A DNA stretch of 64,000 nt from Flavobacteriaceae bacterium (GTDB lineage: Bacteria; Bacteroidota; Bacteroidia; Flavobacteriales; Flavobacteriaceae): NCBI GenBank assembly GCA_031277535.1, contig JAITMD010000004.1:1-64000 (forward strand), in the 5' to 3' direction. A program made the translations under genes and the position numbers. The notes beneath the pieces were generated by a model that saw only the letters and a program-made list of their open reading frames with translations, searched no databases and was not told where the DNA came from. Of this stretch, positions 9,461 to 17,640 are shown piece by piece. Position 1 is the stretch's first letter. Each line of letters starts with the position of its first letter.

Positions 9461-11365
9461 ATGAACAAAAAACTACTTAATATAGGACTATGTGCTTTAC
9501 TTTTTTTAGGACAGCAATCTCTTAGCTTTGGTCAAATTAGACAAGAGAAAAAAGCAAGTAAACAAATCGAAAAGTATGCCTATAGTGATGCTATTAATAC
9601 TTATAAACGTATTATAGACAATGGTAGGGCTGATGCTACAGTTTATGCAAAATTAGCTAATGCTTATTATTTTAATGCTAAGTTGGTAGAAGCTCATCCT
9701 TGGTATGCAAAATATTTTGAACAAATAGAAGACAATAAGATAGAAGGAATTCATCTATTTAGGTATGCTCAAACACTCAAAGCTGTTGGACAAACCCAAA
9801 AGGCAGACGAACTATTAAAACAATGGGCAAATGATTTTGCAACAACTGATGCAAAATACTATGTTCACGATAATAAAGGATTAGCAAAGGATAAAAAAGT
9901 TGTTAGTTTAGCCCTTGCTCAATATAATAGCGATTCTTCTGATTTTGGAGCTGCCAATCTGGGAGATACAACGATATTTACTTCTTCTCGAAGTAGAGAG
10001 GGGAAGCAAATTGACCCTTGGACTAATGAATCTTTTACAAGTTTGTATCAAATAGATTCAGATCATACAAACAAGGTTGAACCTTTTGTATTACAAGGTG
10101 AATTAAACACAGTTAATTATTCGACAGCTATTTTTACAAAGGATGGTTCAGTGATGTTTTTTACGGCTAATAGTTTAAGTGAAAAAGGAAAGAAAAAATA
10201 CAATAAAGAGAATAGTTCATTACTTAAAATTTTCAAAGCTAGCAAATTAGGAGAAGGCAAGTGGGGACAGGTAGAAGAGTTATCTATTAATTCAGATGAT
10301 TTTAATACAGCTCATCCTAGTTTGTCTAGCGATGAAAAGTATTTGTATTTTTCATCAGATAGACCTGGAGGGTATGGACAATCAGATATTTACAAAATAG
10401 CCTTAGAGAATTTAAAGCCTATTGGGAATCCCATTAATTTGGGACCTATGATTAATACCAGTGGTAGAGAGACCTATCCTTTTATAACTGATGGTAGTCT
10501 ATTTTTTTCTTCAGATGCTCGTTTAGGATATGGAGGTTTGGATATTTTTAAAGTGGACCTTCCTATAGATCAGACCAAAGCAATTACTAACGATCCAATT
10601 AATTTAGGAGAACAATTCAATAGTGCCTTTGATGATTTTGCTTATTATCAAACAAATACTAATAAAGGATACTTAAGCTCAAATAGACCTGCACAAATAG
10701 GATCAGATAATATCTATTATTTTAATACATGTGCACCAATATTTAAAGGATCTGTTAAGGATGAACTAAGTTTAAAAGCATTAGACAATAGCTTGGTTGA
10801 ACTCTATGATAAGCAAAAGTCAAAAGTTGGTGTTTTGTACACTAATCAAATGGGGGAGTTCTATACAGATGATCTTATCTGTGAACAACAATATACAGTA
10901 GTGTTCAAATCAGAAGGATATAATCCTAAGACATTAGTCATTCAGTTTGAGGGAGATAATCCAGTAGTCCAACGTGATATTTTATTACAACTTAAGGATA
11001 AACCATGGCAGAATATTGTATTTGATCCAATCTATTTCAGTTTTGATGAGTCAGTTATTCGACAAGATGCTATAGTTATTTTAGATAAGATTCAACATGT
11101 ATTAACGACTTATCCTACTATTAAAATTCAAATTCAATCCCATACTGATAGTAGAGGAAGTGCTGCTTATAATATGGATTTATCCCAAAAAAGAGCCCAA
11201 CAGACTGCTCAATGGTTAATTAAAAATGGAGTAGATTCTCAACGAATCACTACAAAAGCTATGGGAGAGACAATGTTGCTTAATAGATGTAAGGATAATG
11301 AACCTTGCACAGCTGCAGAACATGCTTTAAATAGACGTAGTGAATTTAAGATTATAGAGAAGTAG
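9461..11365 (+). CDS. PorE-like OmpA-family protein (TPR, beta-propeller, regulatory-like domain, OmpA C-domain)
   Basis: 634 residues with a signal peptide ending LSFGQ and no lipobox cysteine. Domains in order: TPR-like helices at about 30-150; PD40/WD40-type propeller blades at about 155-415 (HPSLSSDEKYLYFSSDRPGG, then a second FSSDARLGYGG); a carboxypeptidase-regulatory-like beta domain at about 425-510; and an OmpA peptidoglycan-binding domain at about 520-634 with HTDSRGSAAYNMDLSQKRA and a final NRRSEF. This order is that of PorE, which links T9SS outer-membrane parts to peptidoglycan. Being last in the operon after PorP/SprF, it probably anchors the surface structure to the cell wall. 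A strong terminator follows. Confidence 0.85.
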   Translation: MNKKLLNIGLCALLFLGQQSLSFGQIRQEKKASKQIEKYAYSDAINTYKRIIDNGRADATVYAKLANAYYFNAKLVEAHPWYAKYFEQIEDNKIEGIHLFRYAQTLKAVGQTQKADELLKQWANDFATTDAKYYVHDNKGLAKDKKVVSLALAQYNSDSSDFGAANLGDTTIFTSSRSREGKQIDPWTNESFTSLYQIDSDHTNKVEPFVLQGELNTVNYSTAIFTKDGSVMFFTANSLSEKGKKKYNKENSSLLKIFKASKLGEGKWGQVEELSINSDDFNTAHPSLSSDEKYLYFSSDRPGGYGQSDIYKIALENLKPIGNPINLGPMINTSGRETYPFITDGSLFFSSDARLGYGGLDIFKVDLPIDQTKAITNDPINLGEQFNSAFDDFAYYQTNTNKGYLSSNRPAQIGSDNIYYFNTCAPIFKGSVKDELSLKALDNSLVELYDKQKSKVGVLYTNQMGEFYTDDLICEQQYTVVFKSEGYNPKTLVIQFEGDNPVVQRDILLQLKDKPWQNIVFDPIYFSFDESVIRQDAIVILDKIQHVLTTYPTIKIQIQSHTDSRGSAAYNMDLSQKRAQQTAQWLIKNGVDSQRITTKAMGETMLLNRCKDNEPCTAAEHALNRRSEFKIIEK

Positions 11366-11431
11366 AATAGCGTAGATAAACAACAAATATATTTTCCTCA
11401 GTCTAACTGAAAGACTTAAAAGAAATCAGGT

Positions 11432-11463
11432 AAGAGTGCTTTTATGAGAAAGCACTCTTTTTT
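11432..11463 (+). terminator. Intrinsic terminator of the adhesin operon
   Basis: Perfect 10-bp inverted repeat AGAGTGCTTT / AAAGCACTCT with a 6-base loop, followed by a run of T on the plus strand. It lies between the convergent OmpA-type gene and the LuxR-type gene and could slow transcription from both sides. Confidence 0.85.
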
Positions 11464-11479
11464 AATAAATAAACGAAAA

Positions 11480-12889
11480 CTATACTTTAGTTTTCTTTTT
11501 TAAAGACAGGGCTTGATTTCTACTTTTTATATCAAGTTTATTGTAAAGATTACTTACATGGTATTTAGTAGTGCTTAGAGAAATGTATAATCTCTCAGAT
11601 ATCTGAATATTGCTCATCCCTTGCCATAAACAAGTTAAAACTTCTGTTTCACGAGAAGTCAAATTGTATTGAATCCTCAATAAACTTAGTGTATCTGTTT
11701 GATTGTTTGTAGATATACTTTTCTTATTCTCTTGCGTTTTTTGCTCAAGCATAAGCAAATATGTATTAATTTCTTCTCTATAGTGATTATTGAGATTTTG
11801 AAGATCTCTTACTTTATAAATAATCGCAAAAGTGATAATAATAATTTCAATAGCACTAACTAATCTAAAAGCATTAATATTAAAGTATGTGAACTCTTGC
11901 ATATTGCTATTAATGTAAAAAGTATAACCTATCCCAAATAAAACAATACTGCCAAAAGCAATCAATAAAAAGCGAGCATAGATATTTTTTCGAAATTGTG
12001 TTGCTGCTATTATCAAACAAAATATAGGAGCTATAAAGCTTAGTATAGTTGTAATATTTAGAAGTAATTCATAAGGATAAATATTATAGATAATGGTTAT
12101 TACAAAACTCGATATAAATAGCGAAATAAACATAATCTTATATTGTTCAAAAATTGATTTAATATCTAAAAAGTAAATAGTAAACAAACATGCCAACATA
12201 GAGGTAAGAGGAATATTCCAAGATAGTAGGTATTGCATATGCCATTGGCTATTGGATAGATAATAGAACATACCATCTTCATAAAACAAAGAAATAAAAA
12301 TACAGAACTGCAAAAGAGTATAGGTCAAGAATCGCTTGTCTTTAAATACAATATAAAAGACAAGATTTATAATCATTGAGATAATTGAAATACCGTAGTA
12401 TAAACCTATAAATAATAATTGTTGCGCTTCATGGTAACCAAATTGACTTCTCTCAGTAGCTACTATTTGAAGATTTTCAACAGGGTATTGACGTAGATTA
12501 AGATAATAAGTCTGACTATCAGTTATAATATAGTGTTGTGCATATCTACCTCTAACAAATTCTTCTTGACTGTCTAAATTTGGAGGAACAAGGTGTAGTG
12601 TATTAAAGTTATAGATATACAAATCATACTCTGGTATATGAGCATTAGGAATTTGAAAAAGAATTGGGGCATAGAGGTAATTCTTTTGGAATTGCCCTTT
12701 TATCCAAGTATTGTTTAATGAGTCTGTTGCAATCATTAAATTATCCGAAGAATTAAGAGGTCTATATGCAAGAGCCTCTATCTGTATCTGTGTCTGCTTA
12801 GTGATTTGTGCTATTGCTGAAGTAGAATATAGAAATAGGGACAAAAACAAAAAGAGCCAGAATAGTTTCTTAAAGGAAATTAAACTCAT
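11480..12889 (-). CDS. Membrane-anchored LuxR-type transcription regulator with 7TM sensor region
   Basis: 469 residues. A signal peptide (ending TSAIAQ) precedes a periplasmic domain of about 130 residues resembling the 7TMR-DISM extracellular fold. A block of about seven hydrophobic helices runs from about residue 155 to 360, then a short coiled coil at 365-395. The C-terminus is a LuxR/GerE helix-turn-helix (LTSRETEVLTCLWQGM, then LYISLSTTKYHVSNLYNKL). No kinase or receiver domain is present, so it probably acts in one step: a periplasmic signal is sensed and DNA bound from the membrane. It converges on the adhesin operon across a shared terminator, so it might regulate that operon, but nothing in the sequence proves it. 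Confidence 0.8.
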   Translation of the reverse strand: MSLISFKKLFWLFLFLSLFLYSTSAIAQITKQTQIQIEALAYRPLNSSDNLMIATDSLNNTWIKGQFQKNYLYAPILFQIPNAHIPEYDLYIYNFNTLHLVPPNLDSQEEFVRGRYAQHYIITDSQTYYLNLRQYPVENLQIVATERSQFGYHEAQQLLFIGLYYGISIISMIINLVFYIVFKDKRFLTYTLLQFCIFISLFYEDGMFYYLSNSQWHMQYLLSWNIPLTSMLACLFTIYFLDIKSIFEQYKIMFISLFISSFVITIIYNIYPYELLLNITTILSFIAPIFCLIIAATQFRKNIYARFLLIAFGSIVLFGIGYTFYINSNMQEFTYFNINAFRLVSAIEIIIITFAIIYKVRDLQNLNNHYREEINTYLLMLEQKTQENKKSISTNNQTDTLSLLRIQYNLTSRETEVLTCLWQGMSNIQISERLYISLSTTKYHVSNLYNKLDIKSRNQALSLKKKTKV

Positions 12890-12915
12890 TATTGCGATGT
12901 TAGTTTAGGGTGGTT

Positions 12916-12923
12916 CAAAGTTA
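12916..12923 (-). promoter_or_regulatory. Candidate -7 element for the LuxR-type gene
   Basis: Read on the minus strand this is TAACTTTG, matching the Bacteroidota consensus TAnnTTTG, 27 bases before the ATG at 12889. I find no convincing -33 TTG at the usual distance, so the call is tentative. Confidence 0.45.
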
Positions 12924-13288
12924 GTGAATATTTAATATATTTCTGTGTTTTGTTGTATATATATATCAAATTTCAAGTATTTATGTTTTATTATTTATTG
13001 GTGTGTTTGTTTTTTATTAATATTTTAAAAGTTAGGTTAAATTTTTAAAGTACATTATGCGTATGTTGTGATAAGTTGAGGATGCCGTATAATATTGAGA
13101 GTTTAGTTGAATAATACCTTATTACTATGTCAAATAGTGGCATTGTTTTTAAAAGAAGAATCTTCTAAGTACAGTTTTTAATAGTCTATAGTTTCATCAA
13201 ACCATGAGTTATATTATATACTAAAATTTGCTATGTATAATTCGACTTAGTATAAGTATAGAGATACTGTTATCTTGTATAAAATTGA

Positions 13289-13296
13289 TATGTTTG
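13289..13296 (+). promoter_or_regulatory. Candidate -7 element for the DUF5367 gene
   Basis: TATGTTTG matches TAnnTTTG and ends 28 bases before the ATG at 13325. The nearest TTG, at 13275, is closer than the usual spacing, so only the -7 element is supported. Confidence 0.4.
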
Positions 13297-13324
13297 TGTA
13301 TTATAGTTAAAAAAATATATAGAG

Positions 13325-13723
13325 ATGAAAAATAAGAATTATGTTACTACGAGTTTTATCGTAGGTTTTACTGTTTGGTTTTTGGCTACAATTGTCTTCC
13401 GTGTTGCAGGACAATATTTTTTTATTGTGGATAGCGTACCAATAATGCTTGCTTTGTATTTGGGATTAATACCAAGTTTAGGATTATTATCTATATGTAT
13501 ATTTAGAAGATTTAATTTAGGACAACTTGAGAGTTTAAAAGCTGCTGTTATAATGGTTTTACCAGGTATGTTATTAGATACGATATGTGTGAAGTTTTTT
13601 GCAGATGTATTTCCTAATATGTTAGAGAGTGATGGTAAAACATTTGGTTCATGGCTTATGTTTGCTTATTCAATTATATTAATTTCAGCACTTTTTAGAA
13701 AAACTAAAAAGGGAAGCCTATAA
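13325..13723 (+). CDS. DUF5367-like small membrane protein
   Basis: 132 residues with four predicted membrane helices: about 8-28, 37-57, 72-92 and 108-127. The loop after the third helix reads PGMLLDTICVKFFADVFPNM and is followed by GSWLMFAYSIIL. That is the pattern I associate with DUF5367 family proteins, whose function is unknown. The gene stands alone: a long AT-rich region precedes it and hipA debris follows. The inner membrane is the expected location. The family name is from memory. Confidence 0.6.
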   Translation: MKNKNYVTTSFIVGFTVWFLATIVFRVAGQYFFIVDSVPIMLALYLGLIPSLGLLSICIFRRFNLGQLESLKAAVIMVLPGMLLDTICVKFFADVFPNMLESDGKTFGSWLMFAYSIILISALFRKTKKGSL

Positions 13724-13836
13724 AATGAGCAAGTAATTATTTAGATAAAAGATAAAAATGATATATATATTGTCTTAAATATCATATGTAAGTTGGTTAA
13801 ATGTTTATTTGTGCGTTTTTTCGTACTTTTCCTTAA

Positions 13837-13955
13837 TTTAGAGGTAGTGAAACCTTTAAAGGCTTGCCTGAATTGTTGACAGATGCATTACCAGATCGTT
13901 CGGAAGAGATTTAATTAATGCTTGGTTGGCTCGGCAAGGACGTCCAGAATACTAA
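13837..13955 (+). pseudogene. Frameshifted fragment of a HipA-type toxin kinase gene
   Basis: In one frame the DNA reads GSETFKGLPELLTDALPDR, then SEEI and a stop. One base out of frame it continues GRDLINAWLARQGRPEY and a stop. Joined, this is the conserved HipA N-terminal segment (FKGLPxxxADSLPDxFG, then INAWLARQGR). Adding one T after position 13902 would restore DRFGRDLINAWLARQGR, so a single-base deletion explains the break. Nothing recognisable remains of the kinase domain or of a HipB antitoxin. It is a degraded relic of a type II toxin-antitoxin operon between the DUF5367 gene and a terminator. Confidence 0.7.
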
Positions 13956-14005
13956 AGAGATTAAAAGTAATATTGTACCAATTAAAAAATGGATAAAGTA
14001 GTAGT

Positions 14006-14038
14006 AGTGGTTGGAAGAAATTCTAACCACTCTTTTTT
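14006..14038 (+). terminator. Intrinsic terminator after the hipA remnant
   Basis: Inverted repeat AGTGGTTGGAA / TTCTAACCACT (11 pairs, one G-U) with loop GAAA, followed by TCTTTTTTAT. It probably ended the former hipA operon and now terminates readthrough from the DUF5367 gene. Confidence 0.8.
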
Positions 14039-14055
14039 ATATAATCAAAAGATTT

Positions 14056-14075
14056 CCTCGAGGCTCGGCCTCGGG
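14056..14075. repeat. GC-rich palindrome in AT-rich spacer
   Basis: CGAGGC at 14059-14064 and GCCTCG at 14068-14073 form a perfect inverted repeat around TCG, with C-G and T-G pairs extending it outward. The 20-base block is about 75 percent GC in otherwise AT-rich DNA. No T run follows, so it is not an ordinary terminator. Its role is unknown. Confidence 0.6.
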
Positions 14076-14152
14076 ATAGTTCATTAGTAATTATTACTGA
14101 AAAATGATAAGTTCATTAATAGAATTGAAGTAGTTTAAAATACATAGTAAGA

Positions 14153-14692
14153 ATGAATAAAAGTTATAAAATAGATTATAATGATATGGGTTTTTTTTAC
14201 GCCTATTTCAGACAAATGACTCTTTCTCTTGATCGATGTAGATGGACATCTTGGACGGAGTTAAAGTTGTTTTATGAAAGAAGAAGTATTGATCCCATAG
14301 AAATTGTTACTTATATTAAAGGTTGTTATAATTTATCAGATGATGATATTGATGCAGCTAAGTGTTATGTTGAAAAAAGAGGATTTCTTAGCTATTTAAG
14401 AGGGAGTTTGTTTAATCATTATATTCTATCAAAGGAGGAATTGACCTGTTTTTGCAAATTGTTGAAAAAATTTAAGCAATTTTTGCTTTTGAAAGAAGAG
14501 CTTTTTACTAATGAAATGGGATTGTTTTTAAGCAAATGTTTTTCTTTTTATAGCAATATTTTTTGTAGGATTATTGGTTGTAAAGCATTAAGTGTATTAG
14601 ATAGGGTTGATTGTTATGACCATTATTGTCCTAATGAGGCTATAAGTATATTTGATTATTGTCCGAGAGATTTTATTGCTCACAGATTTTAG
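14153..14692 (+). CDS. Hypothetical cysteine-rich helical protein
   Basis: 179 residues with no signal peptide, high in aromatic residues, Lys and Cys (about ten cysteines). The N-terminal half is probably helical (WTSWTELKLFYERR, then a DDDIDAAKCYVEKRGFLSYL segment). The middle is a hydrophobic Lys/Leu/Phe-rich stretch (CKLLKKFKQFLLLKEELF). The C-terminus has several Cys and Tyr. I recognise no family. It is very AT-rich and lies between the hipA debris and a repeat array, so it may belong to a variable region. A cytoplasmic location is likely from the lack of a signal, and the reading frame itself is moderately secure. Confidence 0.45.
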   Translation: MNKSYKIDYNDMGFFYAYFRQMTLSLDRCRWTSWTELKLFYERRSIDPIEIVTYIKGCYNLSDDDIDAAKCYVEKRGFLSYLRGSLFNHYILSKEELTCFCKLLKKFKQFLLLKEELFTNEMGLFLSKCFSFYSNIFCRIIGCKALSVLDRVDCYDHYCPNEAISIFDYCPRDFIAHRF

Positions 14693-14747
14693 TCAAAACG
14701 ATGCGGTTGTGTTCAAAGAAGTTTAGTGCAGCTGAAAACGCCTTGAC

Positions 14748-14807
14748 TCCATTGTAAGTCCATTTGGAGTCCATAGTAGCTCCATTAAAATACGGGAAAA
14801 TAATGGA
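14748..14807. repeat. Array A: TCCAT/ATGGA boxes at 11-bp spacing
   Basis: Four TCCAT boxes lie at 14748, 14759, 14770 and 14781, each exactly 11 bases after the last. One inverted box, ATGGA, is at 14803 after a 17-base gap. The same arrangement in the opposite orientation is found at 38353-38422. The array lies in the 356-base gene-free stretch 14693-15048, where I see nothing else. Confidence 0.8.
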
Positions 14808-15048
14808 CTCAATATAGTGGATCAATTCTTATTGTGTAGTCAGAGTAATATGTAGAGCAAACTACTTTAGGTATTGAACAAATCTATAGTCAATACTAAA
14901 TTTAAGAGTAAGTGCTCTAATTTTCTAAAAATAGGGAAGACTTAATTGGTTCCTATAAAAGAGATTCGTTTCAGAGAATCAAAGTTAAGAAAAGAACTGT
15001 ATATATTTTGTACGATATTGAAAATCAGAAAGAGTATTAAAAATCAGT

Positions 15049-16134
15049 TTACTTTATCAGCTTATTATTTAGTAAAAATGTTTTAATGTCATTAGCTACT
15101 TTGTTTGGATGCTGGTCTTTTACGCCATGCCAGGTATTTTCATAAACCTTGTGAATGATAAAAGGTTGGTGCTCTTTAGTAAGTTTGGTATTTTCTTCTT
15201 CAAAATCAAACCAATCATTTTTACTAATAGGGTCAAAAAGGAGTAAAGGTTTATTCAGATTGCGATAAATAATTTTTGGGTTTAATTGGTGTGTTGAAGC
15301 CCCAAAAGCTGTTTTGGAAGTAAAAGGGGTGTAGATAATTGCGATATTTTCTTCCGCAGAATTTTCACCAGTGAGTTCCTCTGCACCAGGGTTTATTTCG
15401 TATGTACCATTCACATTTTTCTTTATGCGGGCGTAAGAAGTAAAGATTTCTTTCTTCAGTTTTGTGTTTTCTTTTCCCTTTATCCCCCAATTGTTGTACA
15501 TAAACCAATAAGCGTCAAAAGCGGTATTAAAAATCAGTGTTTTTTTGTTGCTATAATATTCTTTCGTTTCTGCTATATCTTTTTCAATAGTAGCTGCTTT
15601 GGTTTGAAAGTCCCAGGCAACAGAACCTCCATCTTCTAAAATGAGAGCTTGAACCATTTCTGGATAAGCATCGTAAAAGGCAGAACTTATTGTACCTCCT
15701 CTTGACCAACCACCTATAATTGCTTTTTTGATATTCATTTTGTCTAAAAGAAATTTGATATCATCTGCCACGTGATAGATTGAAAGGTTTTTTTGAGAAA
15801 TGGGTGTAAAACCATGTCCATAGTAGTCAATCGCAACAACGTGCAACTTCATTTGTATCAGTTGATCTATAATTTCGTATAGTTCATAGCCATTGCTGTA
15901 AGTGCCATGAATCCAAACAAGTGTTGGATTTTTTTTATCTCCCCATTCTAAATAATGCATTTTTACATTATTAGTTTGAATATATTTTCCATGCTGCTCT
16001 TCGTATTTTTCAAATTCAGATTTAAGATCGAAGAACAGTTTTTGCTGCGTTATAGAGTCTACTGAAGGGGGGATTTGTGCTTGTGTGGACAAATACATAA
16101 TAAAACAAATAAATAGAATAAGGTTCTTTTTCAT
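15049..16134 (-). CDS. Exported alpha/beta hydrolase
   Basis: 361 residues with a signal peptide ending YLSTQAQ. The alpha/beta-hydrolase fold is visible as WIHGTYSNGYE (oxyanion-hole region, HG), VAIDYYGHGFTP, and the nucleophile elbow GGWSRGG (GxSxG) near residue 145. A late His in NTWHGVKDQHP near residue 335 is the likely catalytic base. The acid is probably one of the Asp residues near LLFDPISKNDWFD. The substrate is unknown; esterase, peptidase or haloperoxidase-like members share this pattern. It probably acts in the periplasm or at the surface. It is monocistronic, with array A downstream. Confidence 0.8.
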   Translation of the reverse strand: MKKNLILFICFIMYLSTQAQIPPSVDSITQQKLFFDLKSEFEKYEEQHGKYIQTNNVKMHYLEWGDKKNPTLVWIHGTYSNGYELYEIIDQLIQMKLHVVAIDYYGHGFTPISQKNLSIYHVADDIKFLLDKMNIKKAIIGGWSRGGTISSAFYDAYPEMVQALILEDGGSVAWDFQTKAATIEKDIAETKEYYSNKKTLIFNTAFDAYWFMYNNWGIKGKENTKLKKEIFTSYARIKKNVNGTYEINPGAEELTGENSAEENIAIIYTPFTSKTAFGASTHQLNPKIIYRNLNKPLLLFDPISKNDWFDFEEENTKLTKEHQPFIIHKVYENTWHGVKDQHPNKVANDIKTFLLNNKLIK

Positions 16135-16332
16135 AATCTGTATGGTTTTATTTCGTTTTAGTAATTAAAGCAGTGCAACAACAGATGTAGACCTATACAC
16201 CTATACTGTAATACATAGTGAATAACGTGTATGTGGCCATATGGTTGACCTTATAGAACCCTTTTATTTTAATGCATTGACTTTATTCCTTTTCTTCTTT
16301 TGTAGCAGGCTATTTTAATGTAAGAGTTATAC

Positions 16333-16884
16333 TTAAGTTTCAAAAAGAAAATCATATATACCTAAGTGAATGTCTTTTTTGGGATAAGTATTCATTTTAG
16401 TTTTGACATTGTTATAGATATCAAGTGTATTGATCTTATCTACAACAGGTAGGATATAATTTTCAAAATCAACCTTAAGTTCGTCGTTTAATAGTTGGTC
16501 GCAAGCGTTCTCTCTAAAGATTACATACCAACCTAACCAGCCATGATTGTTAAACTTGAATACTTTTCTTTCTTTAGATAGTACGTCTTCAAATTCTATA
16601 GCATAAGATTGTTCATTAAAGATCCAATCCATTGCTTTATTGTCAATAATTACCTTAGTGTTTTGAATACCATCAGGACAGATATGTAGATAAAAGCGAA
16701 AAGATACTTCTTTTTCTACTCGACTTTTGGACTTCTGAATAGTGATTCTACTAAAAATATCTCCATTTGTTCTGGTCCAATTATTTCCTCTTCCTTTAGT
16801 AAAACCATTTGATTTTAATAGAGGAGATAGGTATTCAGAAACTATTTTGTCAAAAAATAGTTTAGGGATAAATTCATTATACAC
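16333..16884 (-). CDS. DUF4304 domain protein
   Basis: 183 residues with no signal peptide. The N-terminal part fits DUF4304: a helix (FIPKLFFDKIVSEYLSPLLK), then SNGFTKGRGNNWTR, then FSRITIQKSKSR and a beta strand. DUF4304 proteins often occur among immunity or contact-dependent-inhibition genes, but their biochemical role is unknown. There is no linked toxin here. It stands alone between the hydrolase gene and the long spacer upstream of the second adhesin. Confidence 0.6.
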   Translation of the reverse strand: MYNEFIPKLFFDKIVSEYLSPLLKSNGFTKGRGNNWTRTNGDIFSRITIQKSKSRVEKEVSFRFYLHICPDGIQNTKVIIDNKAMDWIFNEQSYAIEFEDVLSKERKVFKFNNHGWLGWYVIFRENACDQLLNDELKVDFENYILPVVDKINTLDIYNNVKTKMNTYPKKDIHLGIYDFLFET

Positions 16885-17095
16885 TTGTTTTCTTTTAAGA
16901 GTTGGTTATATATGGATGGAAAGTTACATTAAATTTAGTAATAATACAGAGATATTTGAAGATGTATTATTTGAGGTTTTATAGCTATAGTAACTAAAAT
17001 CAACAGTCTAATGAATTGTTTGGTCTAAGATGAGAGTGACAATGGGTAATAGATGGAGAATATTGTTGGCTTGTATAAATATATGGATTTGTGTT

Positions 17096-17119
17096 GTTGT
17101 ATTGTTGTATTGTTGTATT
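17096..17119. repeat. Three perfect copies of an 8-bp unit
   Basis: GTTGTATT is repeated three times without interruption about 520 bases upstream of the adhesin ATG. An 8-bp unit can gain or lose copies by replication slippage. Confidence 0.9.
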
Positions 17120-17261
17120 ACTTGGAGTAAACGAAAATATAGGGGATTACAAAATATATACATGATTGTATATATATGTTTATAATCGTTTGATTATATC
17201 CTAATCTATTGCTAAAAAGTTTTATGTTGATTGGTAATTGATATCAATACTTAGATAACTG

Positions 17262-17293
17262 TATTCTCATTTTGTAATTGATATTCTCATTTT
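17262..17293. repeat. Imperfect 20-bp direct repeat
   Basis: TATTCTCATTTTG occurs at 17262 and again at 17282 or so, giving a 20-base unit repeated about 1.6 times upstream of the second adhesin. Confidence 0.8.
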
Positions 17294-17372
17294 GGCTTAC
17301 TTGGCATAGTGTTTGTGAATTTATAGTTAATGAAAGTAAGTGTTTTTTAGTATTAAAAATGCAATAAAACCA

Positions 17373-17399
17373 CTTTGTATTCTTTGTATTCTTTGTATT
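17373..17399. repeat. Three perfect copies of a 9-bp unit
   Basis: CTTTGTATT is repeated three times in a row about 240 bases upstream of the adhesin ATG at 17641. Each unit contains TTTG, part of the Bacteroidota -7 motif. Confidence 0.9.
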
Positions 17400-17567
17400 T
17401 AGAAGAATATATAATTTATATGATGATTTGTTGAGAAATCAATAAAGTAAATAGGTAATGCTATTAGTACAAAATGAATAAAACTATGTACTGTGCTTAC
17501 ATCTCTTTTGAGTAAAGTGTATTTATTCAATCATAATCTACAAGACTTCCTTGCTTTTATTTTTATA

Positions 17568-17588
17568 AGAAGGAATAGCCATCCTTCT
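17568..17588 (+). promoter_or_regulatory. Leader hairpin upstream of the second adhesin
   Basis: AGAAGGA and TCCTTCT pair around a 7-base loop, 52 bases before the ATG at 17641. It would sit in the 5' untranslated region. No T run follows, so it may be an mRNA stability or regulatory structure rather than a terminator. Confidence 0.4.
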
Positions 17589-17640
17589 ATCAAGAAGTAA
17601 TTAAGAAAGAGAATATCAAATATCTTAAAAGCCAAATTAA

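Larger units (their letters stand above)
12890..13324. other. Divergent promoter region, otherwise empty
   Basis: About 435 bases of very AT-rich DNA between divergent genes, with no plausible small gene. It contains the candidate -7 elements listed separately and an AT dinucleotide run near 12955-12965. Confidence 0.6.
16885..17640. other. Long gene-free upstream region of the second adhesin, rich in short tandem repeats
   Basis: About 756 bases with no credible gene. It holds three short tandem repeat tracts, listed separately, several AT dinucleotide runs and a leader hairpin close to the adhesin start. No clear TAnnTTTG element stands out. Confidence 0.7.

Noticed and set aside
16742..16984. 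80-codon plus-strand frame overlapping the DUF4304 gene
   Set aside because: Mostly antisense to a recognisable gene, with no domain or start signal of its own.
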